Positions 14,509 to 24,113 of a stretch of DNA of 38,015 nucleotides are shown in pieces. The DNA is taken from assembly GCA_007132995.1 (NCBI GenBank), contig SLNP01000067.1, positions 1 to 38,015 on the forward strand. Direction: 5' to 3'. Position numbers and translations under genes: made by a program. The stretch is from Bacteroidales bacterium (GTDB lineage Bacteria; Bacteroidota; Bacteroidia; Bacteroidales; VadinHA17). The notes below the pieces were generated by a model. It did not search any database. It saw only the letters and a list, made by a program, of their open reading frames with translations, and was not told the origin of the DNA. Numbering within the stretch: position 1 is the stretch's first letter; every line of letters starts with the position of its first letter.

Positions 14509-16740
14509 ATGGACACCTTATCAGGGAAAAGAGTGAATGGTTTCGGCACCGCGCCTGTCTTTTTCACAGCCATATCGACCATTCTGGGTGCCATTCTCTT
14601 TCTCCGTTTCGGTTTTGCCGTTGGCACACTAGGCTTCTGGGGCGTAATTCTGATCATACTGCTGGGCCACATGGTAACGATACCCACGGCACTGGCAATA
14701 TCAGAGCTTGCAACCAACAAAAAGGTTGAAGGCGGGGGTGAATACTTCATCATATCGCGATCGTTCGGTCTTAATATTGGAGGAACCATAGGCATATCCC
14801 TCTATCTATCACAGGCTATAAGTGTCGCCTTCTATGTAATAGCCTTTACGGAGGCATTCAGTTTCCTGTTTGAGTGGATAGAGAGTGGTACCGGCATGGT
14901 CATGCCACGACAATTCATAAGCATTCCGGCTATGCTGGTTCTGGCCTATATGATAGTGAGCAGAGGTGCCGGCATTGGGGTAAAAACCCTCTACTGGATT
15001 TGTGGCATACTATTTATATCACTGCTCCTTTTCTTTATGGGCAGTTCCGGAGAGAAGAGCCCTGAAGCATTGTGGCACTCCAACTCGCAATTCAAAAATA
15101 TGGGCGATTTCTTTGTGGTCTTTGCAATCGTATTCCCTGCCTTCACAGGGATGACGGCGGGCGTGGGTCTGTCGGGCGATCTGAAAAGGCCATCGCGGTC
15201 AATCCCTGTGGGCACCATAGCAGCCTCACTGTCAGGCATGCTGGTCTATATTTTTATCATCTGGAAACTATCAACCAGTGCAACCCCTGAAGAGATGACA
15301 TCAGACCAGCTGGTTATGGCAAGAGTAGCCATAGGCGGTGCTCTCATTATCCCTCTGGGGCTGGCAGCCTCAACAATGACATCGGCACTGGGTTCGATTA
15401 TGGTAGCCCCACGCACACTACAGGCTCTGGCAAACGACTCCACATTCCCCTCAAAAAAGATCAACAACTGGCTTAAGAGAGGTCGGCGAAAGGACAACGA
15501 ACCTGTAAACGCCTCTCTTGTCACCGTAACCATAGCGCTTGCCTTCGTTGCCCTGGGCTCTGTTAATGTGGTGGCCGGAATCATCTCTATGTTCTTTATG
15601 ATCACCTACGGTTCTCTCTGCCTTATCTCATTTCTGAACCATTTTGGCTCATCGCCCTCATACAGGCCGTCTTTCCGCTCAAGGTGGTACATCTCACTCA
15701 GCGGCTTCGTTGTTGCCATATGGGTTATGTTCAAGATAAGTACAATATATGCCATTGTCGCAATAGCGCTTATGTCGCTGCTCTACATCTACATCCACAA
15801 CTATCACAAAAGAAGACAGGGGCTGGAGGCCATATTTGCAAATGCACTTTTTCAGGTAAATCGCAACCTGCAGGTCTACCTTCAGAAGAAAAAGGGGTGG
15901 AAGCTCTCAAACGAGTGGAGACCTTCGGTAATATGCATATCGGAAGACTCTTTTGAGAGGAAAACCGCCTTCAACCTGCTTAGCTGGATTTCACACAGGT
16001 ATGGTTTCGGAACCTACCTGCACCTTATAAAGGGATACTATTCAAAAGAGACAGCCGAAAAGGCCGAATATGAGCTAAGAAGGCTTATCAGAATATATGG
16101 CAAGAGGAGGAGCCACACCTATATAGATACCATCATATCACCATCATACACCTCTGCCATAGCACAGTCAATACAGGTACCGGGAATATCGGGCATGGAG
16201 AACAACATGGTGCTTTTCGAATTTGACAAGGAGGAACCAAAAGGTCTGCCTGTTATTCTGGATAACTATGCAATGGTCAACTCCGGATGTTTCGATGTCT
16301 GCGTACTCGCCTCTTCAAGGAGTGAGACAGACTTCAGGAATGAGATTCATATATGGATACAGTCGGCCGACACCGATAATGCCAACCTGATGATACTGAT
16401 GGGCTACATAATCAGGGGGCACCCCTCATGGAAAGATTCCCGCATCAGGATATTTGAGCTCTGCAGCCAGCGAAGTCTCGAAAAGACAAACGAGAAGATG
16501 ACTCAACTTTTGAACGAGGGGCGACTACCCATTACAGCAAAAAACATTGAGATAATCGTCAGGGAAGAGGGCGGCTCATCGAAAGATATAATCAACAGAC
16601 GATCTGAAGATGCAGCCCTTACCATAGTGGGGTTCAACCGCGATGCCGTAAAGAGGGTCGGAGAGTCATTCTTCACAGGTTATGATAATATCGGAACCCT
16701 TCTCTTTGTAAATGCCTGTGCCGACAGAGATCTCGGATAG
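14509..16740 (+). CDS. SLC12-like cation-chloride cotransporter family permease
   Basis: A 743-residue APC-superfamily transporter resembling the cation-chloride cotransporter family (TC 2.A.30). Residues 1-430 hold about 12 hydrophobic segments. The first reads FFTAISTILGAILFLRFGFAVG, including the family GAILFLR motif, and EGGGEYFIISRSFG follows. Residues 430-743 are a soluble C-terminal half (IHIWIQSADTDNANLMILMG, ILRGHPSW-like text) similar to the cytosolic domain of SLC12 proteins. Eukaryotic members move Na+ and/or K+ with Cl-; bacterial substrates are mostly untested, so Cl- coupling is an inference from family. It is an inner-membrane protein. It stands alone behind its own promoter. 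An amino-acid permease role is the main alternative. Confidence 0.88.
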   Translation: MDTLSGKRVNGFGTAPVFFTAISTILGAILFLRFGFAVGTLGFWGVILIILLGHMVTIPTALAISELATNKKVEGGGEYFIISRSFGLNIGGTIGISLYLSQAISVAFYVIAFTEAFSFLFEWIESGTGMVMPRQFISIPAMLVLAYMIVSRGAGIGVKTLYWICGILFISLLLFFMGSSGEKSPEALWHSNSQFKNMGDFFVVFAIVFPAFTGMTAGVGLSGDLKRPSRSIPVGTIAASLSGMLVYIFIIWKLSTSATPEEMTSDQLVMARVAIGGALIIPLGLAASTMTSALGSIMVAPRTLQALANDSTFPSKKINNWLKRGRRKDNEPVNASLVTVTIALAFVALGSVNVVAGIISMFFMITYGSLCLISFLNHFGSSPSYRPSFRSRWYISLSGFVVAIWVMFKISTIYAIVAIALMSLLYIYIHNYHKRRQGLEAIFANALFQVNRNLQVYLQKKKGWKLSNEWRPSVICISEDSFERKTAFNLLSWISHRYGFGTYLHLIKGYYSKETAEKAEYELRRLIRIYGKRRSHTYIDTIISPSYTSAIAQSIQVPGISGMENNMVLFEFDKEEPKGLPVILDNYAMVNSGCFDVCVLASSRSETDFRNEIHIWIQSADTDNANLMILMGYIIRGHPSWKDSRIRIFELCSQRSLEKTNEKMTQLLNEGRLPITAKNIEIIVREEGGSSKDIINRRSEDAALTIVGFNRDAVKRVGESFFTGYDNIGTLLFVNACADRDLG

Positions 16741-17133
16741 AGAGGCATCTGCGTGCAATTAGAGTTTACTATCTCAGCTATACCAAAACATCCGTACCTG
16801 TTACCACAACAGCTCCGAAAAGCGATCATAAAGGACCCCACATCTGCCGCCACTCACGAAAAGCAGTCATAAAAGAACACTCCACCCTCATGCGGCGTGC
16901 CCCTACCTCCGCACTATAGGGATATATACTATTGTAAAAGCATCAAGGGGTAAACAATCATGAAGCAACATTTAAGTCATACGACACCCTAGGTCTCAAG
17001 TAAAGAGGTAATAAGGGCTACCATACAGAGGGTTTCGCTCCAGGCATCTGGTTAATTATAGTTAAATATGGCGCTTATATGAACAATTTCACCCCCAATC
17101 TTGTCTTACATACGAACCAAAAAAGTAAACAAA
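16741..17133. other. Intergenic stretch before the lipoprotein gene
   Basis: About 390 bases without a supported gene. A short imperfect direct repeat (CGAAAAGCGATCATAAAGGA at 16816 and CGAAAAGCAGTCATAAAAGA at 16857) has a 41-base period. AT-rich sequence at 17050-17075 may contain the lipoprotein promoter, but no TAnnTTTG match is convincing. Confidence 0.55.
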
Positions 17134-17385
17134 ATGAAAAAGATAGCATTTATAATAGCAGCAGTAGCCATAGGATTCGCAGCTTGTGAGAAAGATGAAA
17201 GCAGTTTCGAGATTCAGACTACACCCGAAATAAACGCCACAGATGTAGCGGTTGATGTTGATGAGATAGTTGAGAGTGCCTATGCAGATGTCCCCCAGAG
17301 AGGTTCGGGCCAGGTATCGGGAGACTCCTCTGCCAGTGATGACAGCTCAGATGAGCTGACAGTAAGAGATCCCGAGGTGAACTGA
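17134..17385 (+). CDS. Small Asp/Ser-rich lipoprotein
   Basis: An 83-residue protein from ATG 17134, which follows the AAAACAAA-type A-rich leader common in this phylum. Residues 1-19 form a lipoprotein signal (MKKIAFIIAAVAIGFAAC) with lipobox FAAC, so Cys18 would be lipidated. The next residues, EKDE, are acidic. The mature part has many Val/Asp and a Ser/Asp-rich tail (SGDSSASDDSSDEL) with strong negative charge. No family is recognised. It is probably anchored in the outer or inner membrane as a small envelope factor. It is monocistronic and closed by a strong terminator 40 bases later. An internal TTG start at 17101 is considered unlikely. Confidence 0.78.
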   Translation: MKKIAFIIAAVAIGFAACEKDESSFEIQTTPEINATDVAVDVDEIVESAYADVPQRGSGQVSGDSSASDDSSDELTVRDPEVN

Positions 17386-17424
17386 CAACTGATTGAAAAA
17401 GAGTTGCGGTAACCCGCGTAAGAG

Positions 17425-17465
17425 TCAAGGGGCCGGAGAAAATTCTCCGGCCCCTTGATTTTTAG
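17425..17465. terminator. Strong bidirectional terminator
   Basis: A 16-bp perfect stem, TCAAGGGGCCGGAGAA with TTCTCCGGCCCCTTGA, is followed by TTTTTA on the plus strand and T-poor AGTCTTACG-type sequence on the minus. It ends the small lipoprotein transcript and probably blocks read-through from the convergent S9 peptidase gene. Confidence 0.88.
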
Positions 17466-17525
17466 CCTGTTACATACCAGCGGCACTGCAGCTACATAGC
17501 AGACCCATTACCAATAAGGGGGCAT

Positions 17526-19715
17526 CTACTTCTCTTTATTGAAATATTTATCGTACCACCCCAGTATCCTGTTCCAGTAGTCATAGAAATCACTCTCGTT
17601 ACTGGCAGCTCCGGCGCCGTGCCCTCCATTGTGGTAGTTGACCCACACAACATCCGGTCCCAGCCTCCTCATCGCATAGTAGAGCTCTCTTGTGTTGGTA
17701 GCAGGAACATTCCAGTCACCCTCTCCTGTCAAAAGGAGGTGAGGGGTCTCTATCCTGTCAGCATGCATTACCGCTGAGGTTGCAAGGTACTTCATGGGGG
17801 CCTCCCATAAAGTCTGGCCTATCCTGTCCTGTCCACTCTCGGCGGCACGATAGTTACGGGTACCGATCTTGGGGCTATCGCCCAGAAAGCTTATGATATT
17901 GACCTTTCCACTGATGTTTATTGATGCGGCAAACCTGTTGGTCTGGGTAATAAGCAGCGAAACGGCATAGCCGCCATAACTGGTCCCATGCACACCGAGT
18001 TTATCCTCATCGACCAAGCCGTCATCTATAAGCATGTTAATACCAGAGGTTATACCCTTTATCCATGCCTCGGCAGGATAACCCTGAATAAAGTTGACCG
18101 ATGGCCTGAAGACAAAATAGCCGGCATTGGCCAGAAGCTGCATCGACATATTGTAGCCATTTGAAAAGAAGCGCTCATACACCTCACAAACCAGCGGGTA
18201 AGTGTTTCCGGGCTCATAGTTGACCGGGTAGTAGAGTATGCCCCACAGCTGATTACCGTCAGCATCGCGATATTGTACCAGCTGGCTGCGTGATATTGTT
18301 CTCTCGCGCATCCATGGATTGAGGTCGGTCAGGCGGCTTATCTCTTCAAAACCGACATCGGCAGAGTAGTAGTCATTGGGCATATCACCGTCTGACATAC
18401 GGAAAAGAAACCGGGTACCCGATGCATTAAGCGTCCAGCCTGAATAGAGATTACTGTCCTTAATCAGCTCACGCATCTCTCCGCTCTCAAGGTCATACCT
18501 CAAAAGGCCCCTCTCCCACTCGTCGCGGGCCGATGTTGTCTTGTACAGATAGCGTCCGTCAGGGCTCCAGGCAGTAATAGAGAGTGCCGGAGCGGTGGCC
18601 CGGTCTTCAGGGTAGCGATACACATCTCTCATATCTCCGGTTGCGGCATCTACCAGCCAGTAGCCACCCCTGGAAGTGGTCAATATTGATGAGCCGTCGG
18701 GGCTCCACCTGTTTATTGAGAGCCTTACCCTTGCAGTGTCGCCATCTGCCATCACCTCGACTGTATCGCGTGTAATAATACGGCTATCCTCTTCGTCAAG
18801 CACCCGCACCGCGACTCTGGCTGAGTCTATAAATGCATACCTGTCGTTATCTCTGTTCCATGTAACCGACACCCGCCTCTCGCTTCTCTCAGCGAGAACA
18901 ACCGGGTTTTGCGGATCATCAAGTCTTATATACTGCATCTCATACTCAGCCGCACCCCTTCCGTCATAAGATGTCTTAAGGGGGTAGGTTATGTTATAGG
19001 AGAGAGTGGTGCCATCGGCCGAAATACGGAGGGCACTGTAACGGTTCTCATCAAGCAGGTGTGTAACCCTCCTGTTACCCAGGTCTACCAGCCCTACTGT
19101 CGTAAGTGAGTTGTGATGACCTATCTCGTCCCACTTCAGGAACGGCCTGTTTGAGTCGTAAACTGTAATGGGACCAACTGTTGCCTCCTTGTACATAGAG
19201 TCTCCCTTCTCTATCCATCCCTCTTCACGAAACGAGAGTATTATACCTTCTCCGCATGGCGTCCATATAAGAACGGAGTTGGAGGCTATCTCCCTGTCGC
19301 TTCGCAAATTCAACCTACGCAGTCGACGGCGGTCAAGGTCGTAGAGATTGAGGTGAAAAGCCCCGTCATCATACTCAAGGAAGGCGAGAGTTGTACCATC
19401 AGGAGACCACCTGATGTTTCTGAAAACACCGGGTTCATCTCTCACAGGTGTAATAGCTCCTGTTCTGCTGTCCATCAGAACGAGGGTAGAGGTGACAGGC
19501 GAAACATATGAGGGGTCACGATACCTCATATGATCAACATTGAATCTGTCTCTCCTGCTCGAGAGGGTTGCTGCCACAAGATCGCCCTCCTCACGGATAT
19601 CCTGAACCGAGAGGGAGGTCACATTTATGGCATCGGTAATAGTGAAGGGCTGCTTCTGGGCTTCAGCAACTACAAGTGCGAAAAGCGCCGCAATAACAAC
19701 AACTGTTCTTGTCAT
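17526..19715 (-). CDS. S9 family prolyl oligopeptidase-type secreted peptidase
   Basis: A 729-residue serine peptidase of the S9 family (DPP IV/acylaminoacyl-peptidase type). Residues 1-20 form a signal peptide (VVIAALFALVVAEAQ). Residues 40-470 are a beta-propeller with repeated W.PDG-like blades (RWSPDGTTLAF, RWSPDGSSIL, AWSPDGRYLY). The alpha/beta-hydrolase domain follows, with nucleophile Ser579 in GTSYGG, Asp667 in GEGDWNVP and His699 in GGHGAG, so the triad is complete. It is periplasmic or secreted and probably trims peptides for uptake. It starts 37 bp after the mutS stop on the same strand, so read-through from mutS is possible, although the functions are unrelated. Confidence 0.93.
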   Translation of the reverse strand: MTRTVVVIAALFALVVAEAQKQPFTITDAINVTSLSVQDIREEGDLVAATLSSRRDRFNVDHMRYRDPSYVSPVTSTLVLMDSRTGAITPVRDEPGVFRNIRWSPDGTTLAFLEYDDGAFHLNLYDLDRRRLRRLNLRSDREIASNSVLIWTPCGEGIILSFREEGWIEKGDSMYKEATVGPITVYDSNRPFLKWDEIGHHNSLTTVGLVDLGNRRVTHLLDENRYSALRISADGTTLSYNITYPLKTSYDGRGAAEYEMQYIRLDDPQNPVVLAERSERRVSVTWNRDNDRYAFIDSARVAVRVLDEEDSRIITRDTVEVMADGDTARVRLSINRWSPDGSSILTTSRGGYWLVDAATGDMRDVYRYPEDRATAPALSITAWSPDGRYLYKTTSARDEWERGLLRYDLESGEMRELIKDSNLYSGWTLNASGTRFLFRMSDGDMPNDYYSADVGFEEISRLTDLNPWMRERTISRSQLVQYRDADGNQLWGILYYPVNYEPGNTYPLVCEVYERFFSNGYNMSMQLLANAGYFVFRPSVNFIQGYPAEAWIKGITSGINMLIDDGLVDEDKLGVHGTSYGGYAVSLLITQTNRFAASINISGKVNIISFLGDSPKIGTRNYRAAESGQDRIGQTLWEAPMKYLATSAVMHADRIETPHLLLTGEGDWNVPATNTRELYYAMRRLGPDVVWVNYHNGGHGAGAASNESDFYDYWNRILGWYDKYFNKEK

Positions 19716-19752
19716 AACTTATCTGTTTGGTTAGTATGCCTTACGGAGGGTG

Positions 19753-22353
19753 CTACCTAAGCAGTTTCCGTATATTGTATAGCTTATTGAGTGCATCAAC
19801 AGGGGTAAGGTTGTCGATATCGGTATCGAGAAGCTCATCTCTTATCTGTCGCAAAACAGGATCGTCAAGTTGGAACAGGGAGAGCTGCATCCCCTCACGA
19901 CCAGAAGCAATTTCATCTATCGGTTTTGCAATCTCGCTTCTGTTATGCCCTTGCTCAAGTTCAGCAAGTATCTCACCGGCCCGCCTAACAACACTTAGAG
20001 GCATACCGGCCATTCTGGCAACATGAATACCAAAGCTATGCTCGCTGCCTCCTCTTTTCAGCCTTCTCAAAAAGACAATGCTATTGTCACTCTCCTTTAT
20101 CGAGACACTGTAGTTCCTGACACGCGAAAGAGATCTCTCCATCTCATTTAACTCATGATAGTGGGTGGCAAAAAGGGTTTTGGCCCTGTGGCTGCTCTCA
20201 TGAAGATATTCAACCATAGCCCAGGCAATAGATATACCATCATAGGTACTGGTCCCTCTGCCAATTTCATCGAGAATAACCAGGCTCCTCTCAGATATAT
20301 TGTTCAGTATACTGGCAGCTTCATTCATCTCAACCATAAAGGTCGACTCTCCGAGACTGAGGTTGTCTGATGCTCCAACCCTGGTGAAAATCTTATCTAC
20401 AAGGCCAATCCTCGCCGACAGGGCGGGTACAAAGCAGCCGCACTGTGCCATCAGAACTATCAGTGCTGTCTGCCTTAGCAGGGCTGACTTACCCGACATA
20501 TTGGGCCCGGTAAGAATAATGATCTGCTGGCTGACCGTATCGAGCATAACATCATTGGGAATATAGGGCTCATCTGCCGGCATGCCTGCCTCTATAACCG
20601 GATGTCGCCCCTCCTTTATGTCCAGAACTGTAGAGTCGTCAAGGGTAGGCCTTACATAATCGCCTGAGCCGGAGACAACAGCGAACGAAAGAAGCACATC
20701 GAGCCTGGCCACAGCACCGCAATTCCGGTGTATCGCCTCCAGGTAGGGGACCAGCCCTGACAACAGGTCACTGAAAAGCCTTCCCTCCAGTTCAGCCATT
20801 CGCTCTTCTGCGCCAACTATCTTCTCTTCATACTCCTTAAGCTCTCCTGTTATATATCTCTCTGCATTTACAAGGGTCTGTTTCCTTATCCACTCTTCGG
20901 GGACCTTGTCGCGATGGGTGTTGCGCACCTCAATATAGTATCCGAAAACATTATTGAAAGCTATTCTGAGCGATGGTATTCCGGTCTTCTCTATCTCCCT
21001 CTCCTGCATGGCAGCCAGATACTCCTTCCCACTCCGGTGAAGGGTTCTCAGTTCATCAAGCTCGTCAGATACACCAGCGGCTATAACACCTCCCCTGGAG
21101 AGCATCACAGGCGGATCCTCACTAAGCTCAGCCGATATTCTCTTCTCTGCCTCATCGCAGGTGTCGAGTACACCTGCCAGATCTCTGAGAGCTTTGACGG
21201 TCGACTCACCACATATCCTCTTAAGGGGCACAACAGCCTTCAGAGCCCTGCCCAACTGAACAACCTCCCGCGGATTGGCTCGCTGCAAAGAGACCCTCGT
21301 AACAAGCCTCTCAAGGTCGCCTATACCCTTTATAAGTGAAGCAATCTCCTCTCTGATCTCATGACTCTCCTTAAGATAACCCACTATATCGAGCCGGTCG
21401 TTGAGTGAATCGATCTCCTTGAGCGGAAGCGACAACCAACGCCTCAACAGTCTGGCACCCATGGGCGAAACCGTTCTGTCAAGAACATCTATAAGGGTCG
21501 AGGCTCCGTCATGAGGAGAGCTGAAAATTTCCAGATTGCGTACCGTGAATTTATCAAGCCAGACAAACCGCTCCTCCTCTATACGACTGATAGACCGTAC
21601 ATGATCCTGCCGCTCCTGCCTGGTAATATCAAGATAGTAAAGTATAGCCCCTGCCGCCACCACTCCGGCACTGAAACTCTCTACACCAAACCCTTTAAGG
21701 GAGAGGGTGTCAAACTGCTTCAGAAGACGGTCTCTTGCCGCCTCTTCGGTAAATATCCAGTCATCGAGCTTATAGGTGTAGTAGCGCGAGCCAAAACTCT
21801 CTTCAAAAAGATCTCCGCGCCCCCTCTCAAAAAGCACCTCACTGGGCTTAAAACCGGCCATCAGCTGATCAGCATAGTCTGTGGTTCCCTCTGCCACGAA
21901 AAACTCGCCCGTCGATATGTCAATAAACGCCACCCCGGTAACAGACCTATCGAAATGTACCGCTGCCAAAAAATTGTTCTTCTTATTGCTCAGCACATTC
22001 TCATTAATTACCACACCGGGTGTAACCAATTCTGTTATACCACGCTTTACAACCTTTTTGGCCGCCTTCGGATCTTCAAGCTGCTCGCAAACAGCAACTC
22101 TCTGACCTGCCCTTACAAGTCGCGGCAGATAGGTGTCAAGGGCATGGTGGGGGAACCCGGCCAGCTCAACAAACGAGGCCGCCCCGTTTGCCCTTCGTGT
22201 AAGTGTAATACCCAGAAGTGATGAGGCTGTTACAGCATCTTCGCCGAACATCTCGTAAAAATCACCCACCCTGAATAGCAGTATGGCATCAGGATGCTGC
22301 GCCTTGATAGAGTAGTACTGCCTCATCAATGGGGTATCAGGCTTCTTTTGCAT
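19753..22353 (-). CDS. mutS: DNA mismatch repair protein MutS
   Basis: At 866 residues it has normal MutS length and recognises mismatches and small loops. The mismatch-reading Phe-X-Glu is F32-Y33-E34 in [11 protein letters not shown]. The lever/clamp region follows. The ATPase domain has Walker [14 protein letters not shown], Walker [17 protein letters not shown] and the ATHYHEL motif. The C-terminal KLYNIRKLL tail is short. All motifs look intact. The start ATG 22353 gives [17 protein letters not shown], the standard N-terminus. It is transcribed from a promoter at 22419-22426, with the S9 peptidase gene downstream. Confidence 0.98.
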   Translation of the reverse strand: MQKKPDTPLMRQYYSIKAQHPDAILLFRVGDFYEMFGEDAVTASSLLGITLTRRANGAASFVELAGFPHHALDTYLPRLVRAGQRVAVCEQLEDPKAAKKVVKRGITELVTPGVVINENVLSNKKNNFLAAVHFDRSVTGVAFIDISTGEFFVAEGTTDYADQLMAGFKPSEVLFERGRGDLFEESFGSRYYTYKLDDWIFTEEAARDRLLKQFDTLSLKGFGVESFSAGVVAAGAILYYLDITRQERQDHVRSISRIEEERFVWLDKFTVRNLEIFSSPHDGASTLIDVLDRTVSPMGARLLRRWLSLPLKEIDSLNDRLDIVGYLKESHEIREEIASLIKGIGDLERLVTRVSLQRANPREVVQLGRALKAVVPLKRICGESTVKALRDLAGVLDTCDEAEKRISAELSEDPPVMLSRGGVIAAGVSDELDELRTLHRSGKEYLAAMQEREIEKTGIPSLRIAFNNVFGYYIEVRNTHRDKVPEEWIRKQTLVNAERYITGELKEYEEKIVGAEERMAELEGRLFSDLLSGLVPYLEAIHRNCGAVARLDVLLSFAVVSGSGDYVRPTLDDSTVLDIKEGRHPVIEAGMPADEPYIPNDVMLDTVSQQIIILTGPNMSGKSALLRQTALIVLMAQCGCFVPALSARIGLVDKIFTRVGASDNLSLGESTFMVEMNEAASILNNISERSLVILDEIGRGTSTYDGISIAWAMVEYLHESSHRAKTLFATHYHELNEMERSLSRVRNYSVSIKESDNSIVFLRRLKRGGSEHSFGIHVARMAGMPLSVVRRAGEILAELEQGHNRSEIAKPIDEIASGREGMQLSLFQLDDPVLRQIRDELLDTDIDNLTPVDALNKLYNIRKLLR

Positions 22354-22418
22354 AGGGTACGCCTCTCTTTATGAGTCAATATGTCGGCAACAATCACATA
22401 TACCGACACTTAACCAAA

Positions 22419-22426
22419 CAAATATA
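22419..22426 (-). promoter_or_regulatory. Promoter -7 element for mutS
   Basis: The minus strand reads TATATTTG, an exact -7 match, with a T-rich GTTTTT about 19 bases upstream in place of TTTG. The leader would be about 60 bases. Confidence 0.6.
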
Positions 22427-22556
22427 CGATGTCAGGGCAGAGATAAAAACAGTTCTTGATTGTTTGTTGATAACTTGGAGGTGTTGCGGCCATCCTCCCA
22501 GACAACAACCATGATATAAATCCTGTTTTCGCCTGAAAAAGAAACAAACAAATATA

Positions 22557-22755
22557 TAACTTTGTCTGCAGCCAGATATCACCCTGATATTTCAGGCCCT
22601 CTGGCAGTGTGACAGGCGTTCGCATTAGCCTTCCGAAGAGTCCGGCATATGGCACATCACTAAACAGAGTGAGGAGACCGTGCTCTGTGGCCGAGCCGGC
22701 CCTGCCGCCATTTTTCTTTTTGACAGAGAGCAACCTGATAAATAAAAATGTCGCT
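22557..22755 (+). promoter_or_regulatory. Promoter candidate and long leader of the saccharopine dehydrogenase-like gene
   Basis: TAACTTTG (22557-22564) matches the -7 consensus, though no -33 box is seen. The implied leader is about 185 bases. It contains an inverted repeat GCCAG...CTGGC (22571-22605) with an inner GATAT/ATATC pairing, and GGCC/GGCC near 22690 followed by TTTTTCTTTTT. That could form an attenuator-like hairpin. No known riboswitch class was recognised. The rest of the 400-base gap to mutS holds only the divergent mutS promoter. Confidence 0.35.
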
Positions 22756-24090
22756 ATGAAAAAGGTTCTTATTCTCGGGGCGGGACTCGTCGCCAGGCCA
22801 ATGATCGAATATCTTCTTGAGAATGGGCTGTCTCTGACAGTGGCATCACCCGAAAAGGAGAGGTCAGATCAGATGATAAAGGGAAACAGTGCCGGGAAAG
22901 CCGTCGAGTGGACAATGGAGCAGACAGGCCTACTTGGTGATATGGTGGGTGAACACGACATAGTTGTGAGCCTTCTGCCATACCGCTTTCATACTGATGT
23001 GGCAAAGGTATGTATAGACAGAAGAAGGCCGCTTGTTACAACATCGTATGTTAAACCGGAAATGCAGGCCCTTGACACCGAAGCGGCAGAGGCGGGAATA
23101 ATAATTCTGAACGAGATAGGGGCTGACCCGGGGATAGACCACATGACCGCCATGAGGGTAATAGACAATATTCACTCAAAAGGTGCATCGGTCCGGGAGT
23201 TCTACTCTCTCTGCGGAGCCCTGCCAGCACCGGAGGCAGCCGACAACCCCATGGGGTATAAATTCTCATGGAGCCCCAAAGGGGTACTGATGGCAAGCTG
23301 TAACGATGCACAATACCTGAAAGATGGAGAGAGAGTCTATCTAAGCAGGGAAGAACTCTTCAGCAGCAGATTCTCTGTCAACTATCCCGGAATAGGTGAG
23401 ATGGAGGTATATCCAAACCGCGATTCATTGAAATATGCCGGCATATACGGAATACCGGAGGTTAAAACACTCTTCAGGGGCACATTCCGCTATCCGGGGT
23501 GGTGTGAGACTCTTTATCTGATGAAAGCTATAGATCTTTTCAATGAAGATGAGAGAGACTACAGCGGCTACAGTTGGGGCCACTTTATTGCTGAATGTGC
23601 CGGCACCGACAGGGATAACCTGAGAGATATGTTGATCGGTATAACGGGAAAAGGTGAAGAGGCAAGGGCTATTAAAGCTTTCGAGTGGCTGGGGTTATTT
23701 GATGAGAGCGACATGGGCTATGGTGTAGCCTCACCCTTCGGGATCATCTCAGACAGAATGGTCTCAAGGATGATGCTTAAGGAGGATGAACGCGACATGG
23801 TGGTTATGCAACACACCTTCCTTGTGGTAAACCCCGACCGGTCGAAAGAGGTGGTTAAATCGGGTATGGTTGACTACGGAACGCCGGTCACGAACACCGC
23901 CATTGCCAGAACAGTATCTCTTCCGGCGGCAATAGCGGTAATACTTATAGCCGGAGGCAATATCACCCTCACCGGTGTACACCGTCCGACTCTGCCCGAA
24001 ATATACAATCCGGTTCTCAAACATCTGGAGAGAGCAGGAATATCAATGACCGAAGAGTACGGGCTGCCACTGTCGGAGATGATTGGCTAA
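22756..24090 (+). CDS. Saccharopine dehydrogenase-like oxidoreductase
   Basis: A 444-residue protein of the saccharopine dehydrogenase (Lys9/LYS-type, glutamate-forming) family. ATG 22756 gives MKKVLILGAGLVARPMIEYL, a Rossmann NAD(P)-binding start. VVSLLPYRFH, VTTSYVKPEM and ILNEIGADPGIDHMTAMRVI are family core motifs, and GALPAPEAADNPMGYKFSWSP lies in the substrate domain. Characterised relatives link lysine and glutamate metabolism through saccharopine. The bacterial role could be lysine degradation or another imino-acid reaction. It is cytosolic, monocistronic and divergent from mutS. Its 3' end converges on the TIGR02757 gene with 23 bp between stops. Confidence 0.9.
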   Translation: MKKVLILGAGLVARPMIEYLLENGLSLTVASPEKERSDQMIKGNSAGKAVEWTMEQTGLLGDMVGEHDIVVSLLPYRFHTDVAKVCIDRRRPLVTTSYVKPEMQALDTEAAEAGIIILNEIGADPGIDHMTAMRVIDNIHSKGASVREFYSLCGALPAPEAADNPMGYKFSWSPKGVLMASCNDAQYLKDGERVYLSREELFSSRFSVNYPGIGEMEVYPNRDSLKYAGIYGIPEVKTLFRGTFRYPGWCETLYLMKAIDLFNEDERDYSGYSWGHFIAECAGTDRDNLRDMLIGITGKGEEARAIKAFEWLGLFDESDMGYGVASPFGIISDRMVSRMMLKEDERDMVVMQHTFLVVNPDRSKEVVKSGMVDYGTPVTNTAIARTVSLPAAIAVILIAGGNITLTGVHRPTLPEIYNPVLKHLERAGISMTEEYGLPLSEMIG

Positions 24091-24113
24091 CGGGTCTTCC
24101 CGAATGCATACTC

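Noticed and set aside
22600..22710. Degenerate tRNA gene upstream of the saccharopine dehydrogenase-like gene
   Set aside because: GTTCGCATTAG and GTGGCCGAG recall T- and D-arm words, but no cloverleaf or acceptor pairing can be drawn.
22609..22755. 49-residue N-terminal extension of the saccharopine dehydrogenase-like protein
   Set aside because: The text has no family match. ATG 22756 starts the Rossmann fold exactly where homologues start.
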